A DNA stretch of 64,000 bases from Tateyamaria sp. syn59 (GCF_007995245.1 NZ_VCBA01000006.1:248001-312000); one strand, 5' to 3'; positions 16,721 through 24,838 are shown, counted from the stretch's first letter. The notes: generated by a model not told the origin, from the letters alone. A program made the numbers and translations.

Positions 16721-17598
16721 CGCCAGCCTTGCGCGGCCATGCGGCGATGCTGTTGTTCTCTGCCCTCGTGGCCGGGTCGTTTTCGCTTGGGTCCATGGCC
16801 GCGAACGAGATTGCGCCCGCCGCGCTGAACGCGGCGCGCTTCTGGATTGCTGCGGCGGTGATCGGGATCGCGGTTGTTGCGCGCGGTGGTGTGCCTGCGC
16901 AGGCGCTGAATGCTCCGTGGCGGTATGCCGTGCTCGGCGGTCTCTTTGCCGTCTACTTTGTGCTGATGTTCGAGGGCCTGAAGACCGCGGCCCCTGTCAG
17001 TGCGGCGGCGGTCTTTACCCTGACCCCTGTCATGTCCGGGGTGTTCGGTTATGTCCTGCTACGCCAGATTACGACCCCACGCATGGCGCTGGCCCTCGCC
17101 GTGGGTGCCACGGGCGCCTTGTGGGTGATCTTTCGCGCGGACCTGTCCGCTTTTCTTGCGTTCGAGGTGGGGCGCGGCGAAGTCATTTATTTCTTCGGCT
17201 GCGTGAGCCATGCGATCTACACCCCGATGGTACGCAAGCTGAACCGGGGTGAGCCCGCGGTGGTCTTTACCTTCGGCATGCTGGTTGCGGGCGCGGTGTT
17301 GCTGAGCCTGTGGGGCTGGCGCGATCTGCTAGCAACGCCTTGGGCTGATCTGCCGGGTATCGTGTGGGTGACGCTGATTTATGTGGCGCTTTTTGCCTCT
17401 GCCGCGACCTTTGTACTGTTGCAGTTTGCCACCCTGCGCCTGCCGTCGGCCAAGGTCATGGCCTATACCTATCTGACCCCAAGCTGGGTGATCCTGTGGG
17501 AGGTGGCGCTAGGCAACGGCGTGCCGCCCGGCATTGTCTGGGTCGGCGTTGGCCTGACGGTGGTCGCGCTATCGCTGCTGTTGCGGGATGAGGGTTAG
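16717..17598 (+). CDS. EamA/DMT superfamily transporter
   Basis: 293 residues with about ten hydrophobic helices in two EamA repeats (residues 5-135 and 150-288). Each repeat has the usual pattern of small residues, for example FALKTAAPVSAAAVFTLTPV near 85-105 and YLTPSWVILWEVALGNG near 248. Such proteins export amino acids, metabolites or toxic compounds, but the substrate is not readable. GTG start overlapping the LysR stop. Confidence 0.88.
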   Translation: MTPALRGHAAMLLFSALVAGSFSLGSMAANEIAPAALNAARFWIAAAVIGIAVVARGGVPAQALNAPWRYAVLGGLFAVYFVLMFEGLKTAAPVSAAAVFTLTPVMSGVFGYVLLRQITTPRMALALAVGATGALWVIFRADLSAFLAFEVGRGEVIYFFGCVSHAIYTPMVRKLNRGEPAVVFTFGMLVAGAVLLSLWGWRDLLATPWADLPGIVWVTLIYVALFASAATFVLLQFATLRLPSAKVMAYTYLTPSWVILWEVALGNGVPPGIVWVGVGLTVVALSLLLRDEG

Positions 17599-17638
17599 AT
17601 GACATGATCCTGTTACACTCATCGGCGCAGATAGTTTC

Positions 17639-18478
17639 ATGAATATCGAAATGAAAGTGTCGGTCACGGTAGACCGGTCCGAGACGTTGCTGGCACCCGT
17701 GGGATTGAGCACACCTGCGGCCACCTGTCTGGGCGTGGAGGTTGACGGGGCCGATGTCGCCCGTGTGACTTGCGCCGCCTTACGGCAGGACGCTCTGATC
17801 CTTACCCCGCGGGCGGAACGCGTCATGTTGCACTACGGTTTCGACACGGGCCACACGCCGTATCCTGACGCGATGTTTGCGCCGCATGACAGCCGTTTCA
17901 CCCGTGCGCATCCCGACCTTGCCGCAGAGGCGCAGAAGATCGTGTCGGACGGCGGGGTGGAGGCGATGGTCGCGCATGTCACGTCGATGTTCGACTACGG
18001 CCACACCGATGATCGGTTCTATGACACCGCAGATGCCATGCCGCAGTTGTGCGACATGACCACGGGCTCTTGCGTCGACATCAATGCCTATCTGGTGGCG
18101 GGCCTGCGCGCGGTGGGGGTCGAGGCGGGTTATGTCGCGGGATACTTCATTCCAGAAGGGCGCCGGGATCACACAACCGACATGCACTGCTGGGTCGCCA
18201 CGCGAGAGGGCGAGCGGGTGCGTCATTGGGACATCGCACACCACCTGAAGATGGGACGGCGTGACATTCGGGCTGTGTTGAACCCCAAGCTTGGTGTGCG
18301 TGTGGCGATGTCGCATTCGATGGGATGGACGCTGCCTGGTGTGCCGTTCGCGGACTTCAAACTGCTGTGCGAACCGGTTTGGTTCAACGATGCGGTCTGG
18401 GATCAGGCCGACTGTACATTCACGCTTGCAGGCTATGACGCGCTGGATGCGGCGCAAAATGCGCTTGCTCACGCCTGA
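17639..18478 (+). CDS. Transglutaminase-like cysteine peptidase-fold protein
   Basis: 279 residues. A catalytic triad can be proposed: Cys in GSCVDINAYLVAGLRAVGVE (near residue 142), His in DMHCWVATREG (near 184) and Asp in HWDIAHH (near 197). The N-terminal 85 residues carry a beta-rich domain typical of bacterial transglutaminase-domain proteins. No signal peptide, so cytoplasmic. The target is unknown. Convergent with, and overlapping by 10 bases, the ArsR gene. Confidence 0.83.
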   Translation: MNIEMKVSVTVDRSETLLAPVGLSTPAATCLGVEVDGADVARVTCAALRQDALILTPRAERVMLHYGFDTGHTPYPDAMFAPHDSRFTRAHPDLAAEAQKIVSDGGVEAMVAHVTSMFDYGHTDDRFYDTADAMPQLCDMTTGSCVDINAYLVAGLRAVGVEAGYVAGYFIPEGRRDHTTDMHCWVATREGERVRHWDIAHHLKMGRRDIRAVLNPKLGVRVAMSHSMGWTLPGVPFADFKLLCEPVWFNDAVWDQADCTFTLAGYDALDAAQNALAHA

Positions 18479-18801
18479 CGGTCGGGCAGTTCTTTTTCGA
18501 GGAACCGCTCGAACGCGTCTAGGTTCACAGGCTCGAACTGACCAAACCCCTGCATCCAGACAGAGGCGCCGCGCATCGCGTCGGGGTCCAACTTGCACCA
18601 CTTCACGCGGCCCCGCTTTTCCTGCTGGATCAGTCCGGCGCGGGTGAGGATGGTCAGGTGCTTTGAGATCGCGGCCAGCGACATCTCGAACGGTTCCGCC
18701 ACGTCGGTGACAGCCATGTCATCCTCAAGCAGCATCGTCAGGATCGCCCGCCGGGTCGGATCGGCGAGGGCGGAGAAGATGGTGTCGAGCGGATCGGCCA
18801 T
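18469..18801 (-). CDS. ArsR family winged-helix regulator
   Basis: 110 residues: IFSALADPTRRAILTMLLED and the recognition helix EMSLAAISKHLTILTRAGLI followed by the wing QQEKRGRVKWCKL. There is no conserved CxC metal motif, so this resembles the non-metal subgroup often paired with START-domain (SRPBCC) proteins; no such partner is adjacent here. Confidence 0.9.
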   Translation of the reverse strand: MADPLDTIFSALADPTRRAILTMLLEDDMAVTDVAEPFEMSLAAISKHLTILTRAGLIQQEKRGRVKWCKLDPDAMRGASVWMQGFGQFEPVNLDAFERFLEKELPDRQA

Positions 18802-18839
18802 GGCCCGTCATAGCGAGCGGGCGGTCCGAGGGGAAGCGA

Positions 18840-19061
18840 TCAGAGGTAAGGGTGCCTGTTCTCTGCTGACGGCCAGCGGTGTTTCATTTGTGCGCGTTGA
18901 GATGGGGTGAGGCCGATGTCACGCGCAATGTGGTCGGTCATAGGGGGCAGGGTGGTGCCCTTGGATGTCTTTGTTTTTCTGTTGGCGCGCAGGAATTTTG
19001 CACAAGTAGAGAGGGCGCGCAAAAGCGCGTTGGAGCGTGCCATTTGCATGAGTTGCCTCAT
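18840..19061 (-). CDS. Small DUF1127-like protein
   Basis: 73 residues starting MRQLMQMARSNALLRALSTC. The C-terminal part (MTDHIARDIGLTPSQ) matches the DUF1127 core, in which a short helical segment ends in a D-IG-(L/T)-R-like motif. DUF1127 proteins in alphaproteobacteria act in phosphate/stress responses and small-RNA turnover; the role of this one is unknown. It is divergent from the LysR gene at 19156. Confidence 0.65.
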   Translation of the reverse strand: MRQLMQMARSNALLRALSTCAKFLRANRKTKTSKGTTLPPMTDHIARDIGLTPSQRAQMKHRWPSAENRHPYL

Positions 19062-19155
19062 TTTGCAGGGGTATGAGGGGAATATGGGCGTGTTAGCCTG
19101 AAGGGACAAACAGAGTTCCTTGACATGACTTGTGCGTTTTCTGCACGATTGGCCC

Positions 19156-20058
19156 ATGTCGCGCACCTTGCCACCCCTCAATGCCCTGCGCGCTTTCGAA
19201 GCGGCGGCCCGGCATGAGAGCTTTACCCGGGCCGCTGAAGAGTTGGGTGTGAGCCACTCCGCCATCAGCCGTCACGTACGCGGGCTTGAGGCGCGGCTGG
19301 GTGTGCAGCTTTTTCGCGATGCGTCGCGCGGTGTGGCGCTTTCGGCTGAGGGCAGCCACTACCTTCAGCGGATCGCACCTGCCTTTGATGTCATCAGCGA
19401 CGCGACCGAGGGGTTGGCCGATACGCCAGCAGGCCGGGTTGTGGTCAACAGTGAACCCCTTTTTGCGAACAAGGTGATCGCGCCCTTGCTGCGCAAGTTC
19501 CAGCAGGAGCTACCCGAGATTGAGTTGCGCCTGATTGCCTCTGATCAACTCGCCAATCTGGATCGGTTCGAGGCCGATATGGCCATCCGTTTTGCGCATA
19601 AAGGCACGCTTGATGTGCCGTCTGACCTTATGAGCGATGCCAAATTGTATCCCTTTGCGGCGCCGGGCCTTGTTCCGGGTGATTGCATACGTCCCGAGCA
19701 TCTTGGCCAGTTCCACCTGTTTCGGGACAGGCACGAGCTTGTCTGGTCGAAATGGTGCACGCTCGCAGGCTTTGATCCAGCGCTGGCCAATGAGGGGGAG
19801 TGGCGCGCCCGCTTGCCGCTGGCGTTCGAGGCGGCTGTGTACGGCGCCGGGCTGTACATGGGGTCGGCCGATTGTGTGCGGGTTGAGGTTGATGCGGGGC
19901 GACTTGTTCGGTTGTCCGATGTCGGGTTCCGCATGGGGTCCTTTCATTTGCTGACCGGTGGGCAAACCGCGCGGCGTAAGGCGGTCCGGACGGTGCGCAC
20001 CTGGTTGCTGGATCACACGCGCTGCTTCCGCAGTAGAGAAAATCAACCAGATGGTTGA
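19156..20058 (+). CDS. LysR family regulator (GcvA-like)
   Basis: 300 residues from ATG 19156 (MSRTLPPLNALRAFEAAARH, the GcvA/AmpR-type opening). Helix-turn-helix RAAEELGVSHSAISRHVRGL, then ARLGVQLFRDASRGVALSAE. The effector domain has GRVVVNSEPLFANKVIAPLL and DMAIRFAHKGT. No obvious divergent target besides the DUF1127 gene. The C-terminus ends within the atp upstream region. Confidence 0.9.
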   Translation: MSRTLPPLNALRAFEAAARHESFTRAAEELGVSHSAISRHVRGLEARLGVQLFRDASRGVALSAEGSHYLQRIAPAFDVISDATEGLADTPAGRVVVNSEPLFANKVIAPLLRKFQQELPEIELRLIASDQLANLDRFEADMAIRFAHKGTLDVPSDLMSDAKLYPFAAPGLVPGDCIRPEHLGQFHLFRDRHELVWSKWCTLAGFDPALANEGEWRARLPLAFEAAVYGAGLYMGSADCVRVEVDAGRLVRLSDVGFRMGSFHLLTGGQTARRKAVRTVRTWLLDHTRCFRSRENQPDG

Positions 20059-20184
20059 ACATGCCTTCTGGGTGCGATTGGTCTCAAGCGGACGGTGCGA
20101 CGCAATGGCACTTGCCTTCATTGTTCCAAAAAATATTTATAAAAACAAATGGTTGAGGTCACTACGCGTCGTAGTATGTGCGCG

Positions 20185-20213
20185 TTGACTCATACCCCGC
20201 CCCGACATATCCA
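20185..20213 (+). promoter_or_regulatory. Candidate sigma-70 promoter of the F0 operon
   Basis: TTGACT, then 17 bases, then TATCCA, ending 32 bp before the atpI GTG start. A perfect 6-bp inverted repeat (ACTACG-CGT-CGTAGT) lies just upstream at 20161-20175 and could be an operator. It is the only good match in the 187-bp gap before atpI. Confidence 0.5.
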
Positions 20214-20245
20214 ACCTTCGAACCAAATGACGGGATGAAAGGCGC

Positions 20246-20581
20246 GTGACCGACCCCGAAGACGCAGATCGACTGAAGGCCCTGAGCGCCAAGATCGACG
20301 CGGTCAAGGAAGAGCACGCCCCGAAACCCCGCACACCGGATCCTCACTCTCAGGCGCAACTGGCCTGGCGCATGGTGGTCGAACTGGTGGCCGGTATAGG
20401 GATCGGCTTTGGCATGGGATACGGGCTGGACGCGCTGTTCGGCACCACGCCGTTTCTCATGATCATATTTGTGTTTCTGGGCCTCGCGGCCGGCATCCAG
20501 ACGATGATGCGCAGCGCGAAAGAGGTTCAGAGCATGCGGGAGGCCGAAGAGGCCGATGAAGGCGACGCCCCGCGGGGCTAG
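20246..20581 (+). CDS. atpI: ATP synthase accessory protein AtpI
   Basis: 111 residues from a GTG. The N-terminus is charged and helical (RLKALSAKIDAVKEEHAPKP). Two membrane spans follow (MVVELVAGIGIGFGMGYGLD and FLMIIFVFLGLAAGIQTMMR), with the glycine pattern of AtpI. AtpI assists assembly of the c-ring and Mg2+ supply. First gene of the F0 operon; atpB follows after 15 bases. Confidence 0.92.
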   Translation: MTDPEDADRLKALSAKIDAVKEEHAPKPRTPDPHSQAQLAWRMVVELVAGIGIGFGMGYGLDALFGTTPFLMIIFVFLGLAAGIQTMMRSAKEVQSMREAEEADEGDAPRG

Positions 20582-20596
20582 GACGGAGAGAGCCGA

Positions 20597-21346
20597 ATGG
20601 CAGACGAAGCAACAAGTGGTGGTGGGCTGTCCTTCAAGCCTATGGATCAGTTCGAGGTCAAAGCGCTGTTCGGCGGTGATATCGGGATGTTCACAATCAC
20701 CAATGTGACGCTTTGGTTGGCGCTGGCCGTCCTGGCGGTCATTGGTCTGCTGGTCCTGACCACATCCAAGCGCGAGACGGTGCCGGGCCGTGGCCAGTCC
20801 ATTGCGGAGCTGATGTACGGCTTTGTTTACAAGATGGTCGAGGATGTGACCGGCAAGGACGGGATCAAATACTTCCCCTACATCATGACGCTGTTCATGT
20901 TCATCCTCTGCGCCAACTTCCTCGGTCTGATCCCGATGTCGTTCACCACGACCTCGCACATCGCGGTCACCGCTGTTCTGGGCTTTGGTGTGTTCATCGC
21001 CGTGACAGTCCTCGGCTTCGTCAAGAACGGCGCCTCTTTCCTGAGCCTGTTTTGGGTGTCGAGCGCGCCGTTGCCGCTCCGCCCGATCTTGGCAATCATC
21101 GAGGTGATTTCGTATTTCGTCCGCCCCGTCAGCCATTCCATTCGTCTGGCAGGCAACATGATGGCGGGGCACGCCGTTTTGAAAGTGTTCGCTGGCTTTG
21201 CCCAGGTGGCGGTGATCGCCCCGGTGGCCATCGTTGGCGTCATGGCGATCTACGGGCTCGAAGTGCTGGTGTCGGCCATCCAGGCCTACGTCTTCACGAT
21301 CCTCACATGCGTGTACCTCAAGGACGCGCTGCATCCGCATCACTAA
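20597..21346 (+). CDS. atpB: ATP synthase F0 subunit a
   Basis: 249-residue proton-channel subunit. The essential Arg is in [20 protein letters not shown] near residue 180, and the C-terminal helix [20 protein letters not shown] contains the conserved Gln. [14 protein letters not shown] at residues 20-35 and [15 protein letters not shown] are also typical. Followed by a palindromic element and then atpE. Confidence 0.96.
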   Translation: MADEATSGGGLSFKPMDQFEVKALFGGDIGMFTITNVTLWLALAVLAVIGLLVLTTSKRETVPGRGQSIAELMYGFVYKMVEDVTGKDGIKYFPYIMTLFMFILCANFLGLIPMSFTTTSHIAVTAVLGFGVFIAVTVLGFVKNGASFLSLFWVSSAPLPLRPILAIIEVISYFVRPVSHSIRLAGNMMAGHAVLKVFAGFAQVAVIAPVAIVGVMAIYGLEVLVSAIQAYVFTILTCVYLKDALHPHH

Positions 21347-21351
21347 TGTTT

Positions 21352-21374
21352 GGTGGGCAGACTGCCCACCCTAC
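21352..21374 (+). repeat. Short palindromic element (hairpin plus CTAC), copy 1
   Basis: GGTGGGCA-GAC-TGCCCACC followed by CTAC: 8-bp perfect arms with a 3-base loop, in the 57-bp gap between atpB and atpE. The same architecture (8-bp arms, 3-base loop, trailing CTAC) recurs at 60689-60711 with different arm sequence. In the transcript it would form a hairpin just ahead of atpE. Confidence 0.65.
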
Positions 21375-21403
21375 GCAAACTTCCAATCGTAAGGAGAATT
21401 CTC

Positions 21404-21628
21404 ATGGAAGGTGAACTCGCACACATCGGCGCAGGCCTGGCAGCAATCGGTTCCGGCGCAGCCGCAATCGGTGTGGGCCACGTGGCTGGCAACTTCCTCG
21501 CCGGCGCCCTGCGCAACCCTTCGGCCGCTGCTGGCCAAACTGCTACCCTGTTCATCGGCATCGCCTTTGCAGAAGCCCTGGGGATCTTCTCGTTCCTCGT
21601 CGCTCTGCTGCTGATGTTCGCCGTCTAA
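21404..21628 (+). CDS. atpE: ATP synthase F0 subunit c
   Basis: 74 residues, two membrane helices. The polar loop is [13 protein letters not shown], and the proton-binding carboxylate is the Glu in [13 protein letters not shown], as in alphaproteobacteria. Start at ATG 21404 with AAGGAG upstream; an in-frame upstream Met at 21350 falls within the palindrome and is unlikely. The gene is flanked on both sides by hairpins, which fits the need for about ten c subunits per complex (inference). Confidence 0.96.
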   Translation: MEGELAHIGAGLAAIGSGAAAIGVGHVAGNFLAGALRNPSAAAGQTATLFIGIAFAEALGIFSFLVALLLMFAV

Positions 21629-21654
21629 GCTTCTCTGGCGATATTCCTTACGGT

Positions 21655-21683
21655 CGGGCGGCGTGATACGGTCACGCTGCCCG
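21655..21683 (+). promoter_or_regulatory. Intercistronic hairpin after atpE
   Basis: CGGGC-G-GCGTGA / TCACGC-T-GCCCG with a 5-base loop, no T-run after it. Probably a processing or mRNA-stabilising hairpin that separates atpE from the b' gene, not a terminator. Confidence 0.5.
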
Positions 21684-21740
21684 ATGTAACGGCTCGCACT
21701 TCGGCCCTGTGCGCAGGGCGAACTCAAGGGAACGACCGAC

Positions 21741-22277
21741 ATGGCAGAAAACACAAACGCTGCAGGCGAAGTGGCAGCAGGCGCGCCTCCGGGGATGCCG
21801 CAGCTGAACCCTGATTACTTTGCCAACCAGATCTTCTGGCTGATCGTCACGCTGCTGGTGATCTATTTCGTGCTGTCGCGCGTGGCCCTGCCGCGGATCG
21901 CAGCCATCCTTGCCGAACGGCAAGGCACAATCACAAATGACATCGCCGCGGCCGAGGACCTCAAGGCCAAGGCGGAGGCGGCGGAAGCGGCCTATGAGAA
22001 GGCGCTGGCCGATGCCCGCGCTGAAGCGCAACGCATTGCCGGTGAGACCAAGGCAGCCATTCAGGCCGACCTCGACGTCGCCATCGAAAAGGCGGATGCC
22101 GAGATTGCGGCCAAGGCTGCCGAGAGCGAAAAGGCCATCGCCGAAATTCGCGCCGGTGCCCAGGATGCCGTCAAAGAGGTGGCGAAGGACGCCGCGCATG
22201 ACATCGTCGCTCTGATGGGTGGCAAGGCTGACGAAAAGGCGATAACTGCTGCCGTCAACGACCGGATGAAAGGATAA
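21741..22277 (+). CDS. atpG: ATP synthase F0 subunit b'
   Basis: 178 residues. One membrane helix ([20 protein letters not shown] near residues 33-55), then a long alanine/glutamate-rich coiled coil ([20 protein letters not shown] onward) that forms the peripheral stalk. The Ala/Gly/Pro-rich N-terminus ([18 protein letters not shown]) is typical of b' in photosynthetic alphaproteobacteria, which pair b with b'. Also named atpF' or atpX. Confidence 0.93.
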   Translation: MAENTNAAGEVAAGAPPGMPQLNPDYFANQIFWLIVTLLVIYFVLSRVALPRIAAILAERQGTITNDIAAAEDLKAKAEAAEAAYEKALADARAEAQRIAGETKAAIQADLDVAIEKADAEIAAKAAESEKAIAEIRAGAQDAVKEVAKDAAHDIVALMGGKADEKAITAAVNDRMKG

Positions 22278-22280
22278 GTC

Positions 22281-22856
22281 ATGCGTTTTCTGACCCTTAC
22301 GCCCCTGTCCGTTCTGGTAGCCGGCCCCGCGCTTGCTGCATCGAAGAACCCGTTTTCGGCGGAGTTCTGGAAGCTGAGCAACACGGATCTGATCGTTCTG
22401 ATCGCGTTCATTCTGTTCATCGGAGTCCTGTTCTACTTCAGGGTGCCTGGCATGATCGGGAAGATGCTGGACGACCGCGCGAGCGGCATCCAGTCCGAGA
22501 TCGACGAAGCCCGCGCCCTGCGGGAAGAAGCCCAAACCCTGTTGGCCTCTTACGAGCGCAAGCAGAAGGAAGTTCAGGCGCAGGCGGACAAGATCGTCGA
22601 ACAGGCCAAGAAGGACGCGGAAGCCGCTGCCGATCAGGCCCGTGCCGATCTGAAGAGATCGATCGAGCGTCGCATGGCTGCCGCCACCGACCAGATCGCG
22701 TCGGCTGAAGCGAGCGCTGTGAAAGAGGTGCGCGACACCGCCGCAGTGGTTGCTGTGCAAGCTGCGCGCGATGTGATTGCCAAGCAGATGACGGCCACCG
22801 ACAGCAACAAGCTGATCGATGACGCCATCGCCGAGGTGGACGCGCGGCTGCACTAA
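22281..22856 (+). CDS. atpF: ATP synthase F0 subunit b
   Basis: 191 residues. A short hydrophobic N-terminus (LTPLSVLVAGPALAA), a membrane helix (DLIVLIAFILFIGVLFYF), then about 130 residues of coiled coil (ALREEAQTLLASYERKQKEV). Partner of b' in the stator stalk. It follows b' by 3 bases and ends the operon; F1 genes are not in this window, as usual for Rhodobacterales. Confidence 0.94.
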   Translation: MRFLTLTPLSVLVAGPALAASKNPFSAEFWKLSNTDLIVLIAFILFIGVLFYFRVPGMIGKMLDDRASGIQSEIDEARALREEAQTLLASYERKQKEVQAQADKIVEQAKKDAEAAADQARADLKRSIERRMAAATDQIASAEASAVKEVRDTAAVVAVQAARDVIAKQMTATDSNKLIDDAIAEVDARLH

Positions 22857-22883
22857 GCCTTTGTCCCCACTCGGAAATTATTG

Positions 22884-22907
22884 AACCCCGGCCACCGCGC
22901 CGGGGTT
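22884..22907 (+). terminator. Intrinsic terminator of the F0 operon
   Basis: AACCCCGG / CCGGGGTT with an 8-base loop, followed by CTTCG. It lies 28 bp after the atpF stop. Confidence 0.85.
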
Positions 22908-23025
22908 CTTCGTATGTGAACCTTTTGTGAAGTTTTGCGTGGGCTTGCCATGGATCAAATGAGGTGACCGCGGCAGTCGCTAGGCGTTGGGAAAGGCACT
23001 GTTTCCCAGCCCAGCGAGGTTCTCA

Positions 23026-23841
23026 ATGTTCGACGCCCAGACGACCAAAGACACGCCCGCCTTTGCCCATCGCCGCAACAGCCCACCCATCATGACGGTG
23101 CGCAATCTGTCGCTGCACTACGGTGAAAAGCAGGCTTTGGACGATGTCAGTTTTGATCTTTATGCCAACGAAATCCTCGCCTTCATTGGCCCGTCCGGCT
23201 GCGGGAAATCCACCGCCCTGAAATGCCTGAACCGCATGCATGATGACACGCGGGATGTGCGGATCAGCGGAACGATCCTGATGGAGGGCGAGGATATCAA
23301 TGGCCCGGATGTCGACCCGCCACTTCATCGCCGTCGCTTTGGCTGGGTCGCGCAGAAGCCCAACCCGTTTCCCACGTCGATCTACGAAAACGTGGCCTAC
23401 GCGGCGCGGCTGCATGGTCTGACGCCAAACGGAAAGGCGCTGAAAGAGCATGTGGAACAATGCCTTACCCGTGCTGGGCTGTGGGAAGAGGTGAGAGAGC
23501 ACCTGTACAGGAAACCGGGGACCGACCTGTCGGGTGGGCAGCAGCAACGGCTGTGTATTGCCCGCGCGCTGGCGACGCAGCCTGATGTGCTTTTGATGGA
23601 CGAGCCAACGGGATCCATCGACCCGATTGCTACCGCCCGCATCGAAGACCTGCTGCTGGAACTGAAGCAGGATCAGGCCATTGTCATCATCACGCATTCC
23701 ATGGCGCAAGCGCGGCGGATTGCGGATCGGGTCGCCTATTTCCACCTTGGCAAATTGCTGGAAGTGCAGCCGACTGAAGCAATGTTCACCGCGCCTGCAA
23801 CAAGCGAAGCCCGTGCCTTTATCGAAGGCAAGATGGGGTGA
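23026..23841 (+). CDS. Orphan PstB-like phosphate ABC transporter ATPase
   Basis: 271 residues: Walker A GPSGCGKSTALKCLNRMHDD, Q-loop region GWVAQKPNPFPTSIYENVAY (the PNPFP-S-IY-NVA pattern is PstB-specific), signature LSGGQQQRLCIARALA, Walker B VLLMDEPT and H-loop ITHS. The D-loop reads GSIDPIAT where PstB usually has SALDPIAT. No pstS, pstC, pstA or phoU is adjacent, so it either serves permeases encoded elsewhere or has a different partner. ATG 23026 follows GCGAGG. Confidence 0.85.
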   Translation: MFDAQTTKDTPAFAHRRNSPPIMTVRNLSLHYGEKQALDDVSFDLYANEILAFIGPSGCGKSTALKCLNRMHDDTRDVRISGTILMEGEDINGPDVDPPLHRRRFGWVAQKPNPFPTSIYENVAYAARLHGLTPNGKALKEHVEQCLTRAGLWEEVREHLYRKPGTDLSGGQQQRLCIARALATQPDVLLMDEPTGSIDPIATARIEDLLLELKQDQAIVIITHSMAQARRIADRVAYFHLGKLLEVQPTEAMFTAPATSEARAFIEGKMG

Positions 23842-24609
23842 TCAGGCCGATGTTTCGTGGTCGAGGCGCTGGCGGGCGATCTCTTCATTGTGCTCGGCCT
23901 TTTGCTGGTCGCGCAGGGCCCGTTCGACATAGTCGAGATGGGCGTGGACGGCAGCGCGGGCTGTGTCGGGGTCGCGGACTTGCAGGGCCTCGTTGATCTG
24001 CCGGTGTTGGTCCAGAAGGGCCTGCCGGGTGGTGCGCTGTTTGAACATGACCTGCCGATTGTAGAACACACCATCTCGGAGCAGTTGATACATCGACCGC
24101 ATCATGTGGAGCATGATGACGTTGTGGCTGGCCTCGATGATCGCCATGTGGAACTGCGCGTCGAGCTGGGCTTCTTCCTCGCCATTGCGCTTGGGGTGGG
24201 CGGCTTCCATCTTTTCGAAGACCTTTTGCACGACGGCCAGATCGGTGTCTGAGGCGAGGCGCGCGGCGCGTTCGGCGGCGAGCCCCTCCATGTCGCGTCG
24301 GAAGCTGAGATAGTCAAACACAGCCTCGTCATGGCGGGCGAAAAGTTCAGTCAAAGCAGGAGCAAAGGCGGAGCCGAGGACGTCGGCCACGTAGACCCCG
24401 GCGCCCGGTTTGGCGACCAACAGCCCGGTCTCTTGCAGGGTGCCGATGGCGTCGCGGAGGGAGGGCCGGGAGACGCCCATGCGCTCGGCGAGGTCGCGTT
24501 CGGGGGGCAGCCGTTCGCCGGGGCGTAGGATGCCGCGCAGGATCAATTGTTCGATCTGGCGGATCACGGCGGCGGACAGTTTGTCGGGCTGGACGGGGCG
24601 AAAGGGCAT
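23842..24609 (-). CDS. GntR/FadR-subfamily transcriptional regulator (PdhR/LldR-like)
   Basis: 255 residues. Winged helix LRPGERLPPERDLAERMGVS followed by SRPSLRDAIGTLQETGLL, and a C-terminal FCD helical domain with the usual metal/ligand His in DAQFHMAIIEASHN near residue 150 and HAHLDYVERAL near 225. Ligands of the family are typically pyruvate, lactate, glycolate or other carboxylates; which applies here is unknown. No target gene is adjacent. A palindromic TGGT/ACCA site lies just upstream and may be its own operator. Confidence 0.88.
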   Translation of the reverse strand: MPFRPVQPDKLSAAVIRQIEQLILRGILRPGERLPPERDLAERMGVSRPSLRDAIGTLQETGLLVAKPGAGVYVADVLGSAFAPALTELFARHDEAVFDYLSFRRDMEGLAAERAARLASDTDLAVVQKVFEKMEAAHPKRNGEEEAQLDAQFHMAIIEASHNVIMLHMMRSMYQLLRDGVFYNRQVMFKQRTTRQALLDQHRQINEALQVRDPDTARAAVHAHLDYVERALRDQQKAEHNEEIARQRLDHETSA

Positions 24610-24623
24610 GGTCTCTCCGGTCG

Positions 24624-24648
24624 AATTGGTAAAATCATATGACCAGTT
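24624..24648. promoter_or_regulatory. Candidate FCD-regulator operator
   Basis: AATTGGT-(11 bases)-ACCAGTT: TGGT and ACCA arms in opposite orientation, the half-sites used by many PdhR/GlcC/LldR proteins. The spacing is wider than their usual 3 bases. The centre also holds the palindrome TCATATGA. It starts 15 bp from the regulator start, which suits autoregulation. Confidence 0.4.
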
Positions 24649-24734
24649 GAGCGGTGGTGCAATCGGAGAGCGGGTGCGGTGAGTCGGCGCGTGCGTTTAC
24701 CTTGTTTTCATGGAGATTGACGTCGAAAACAGGG

Positions 24735-24775
24735 TGTCACCCCCCTGTGCACCCGTCGTGCACCCCCTGTACACC
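24735..24775 (+). repeat. 11-bp phased GTRCACC array, copy 2
   Basis: TGTCACC (24735), GTGCACC (24747), GTGCACC (24758) and GTACACC (24769), spaced 12, 11 and 11 bp. The lead-in AAACAGGGTGTCACC matches copy 1 nearly exactly. A 10-bp imperfect inverted repeat (CCTTGTTTTC / GAAAACAGGG) precedes it at 24702-24735, and GGTTAACGC follows at 24797. It lies between the FadR-type regulator and a divergent lipoprotein gene. Confidence 0.75.
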
Positions 24776-24823
24776 CCCAACGGACGCCGAGGCGGAGGTT
24801 AACGCAACGCGCGGTGGGGTCTG

Positions 24824-24838
24824 TTCATTAGTTGTTAA
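24824..24838. promoter_or_regulatory. Candidate CtrA box
   Basis: TTCA-TTAGTTG-TTAA matches TTAA-N7-TTAA at 7 of 8 positions, and the right half continues as TTAACC. It ends 24 bp before the lipoprotein ATG, where it would overlap the promoter or the early transcript. Confidence 0.35.

Noticed and set aside
20162-21343. Long leftward ORF across atpI-atpB
   Set aside because: Antisense shadow; His/Asp/Arg-rich translation without domain or ribosome site.
22945-22958. FNR-like TTGCC-N4-ATCAA upstream of the pstB-like gene
   Set aside because: Only one half matches well (two mismatches in the other), so it is likely chance.
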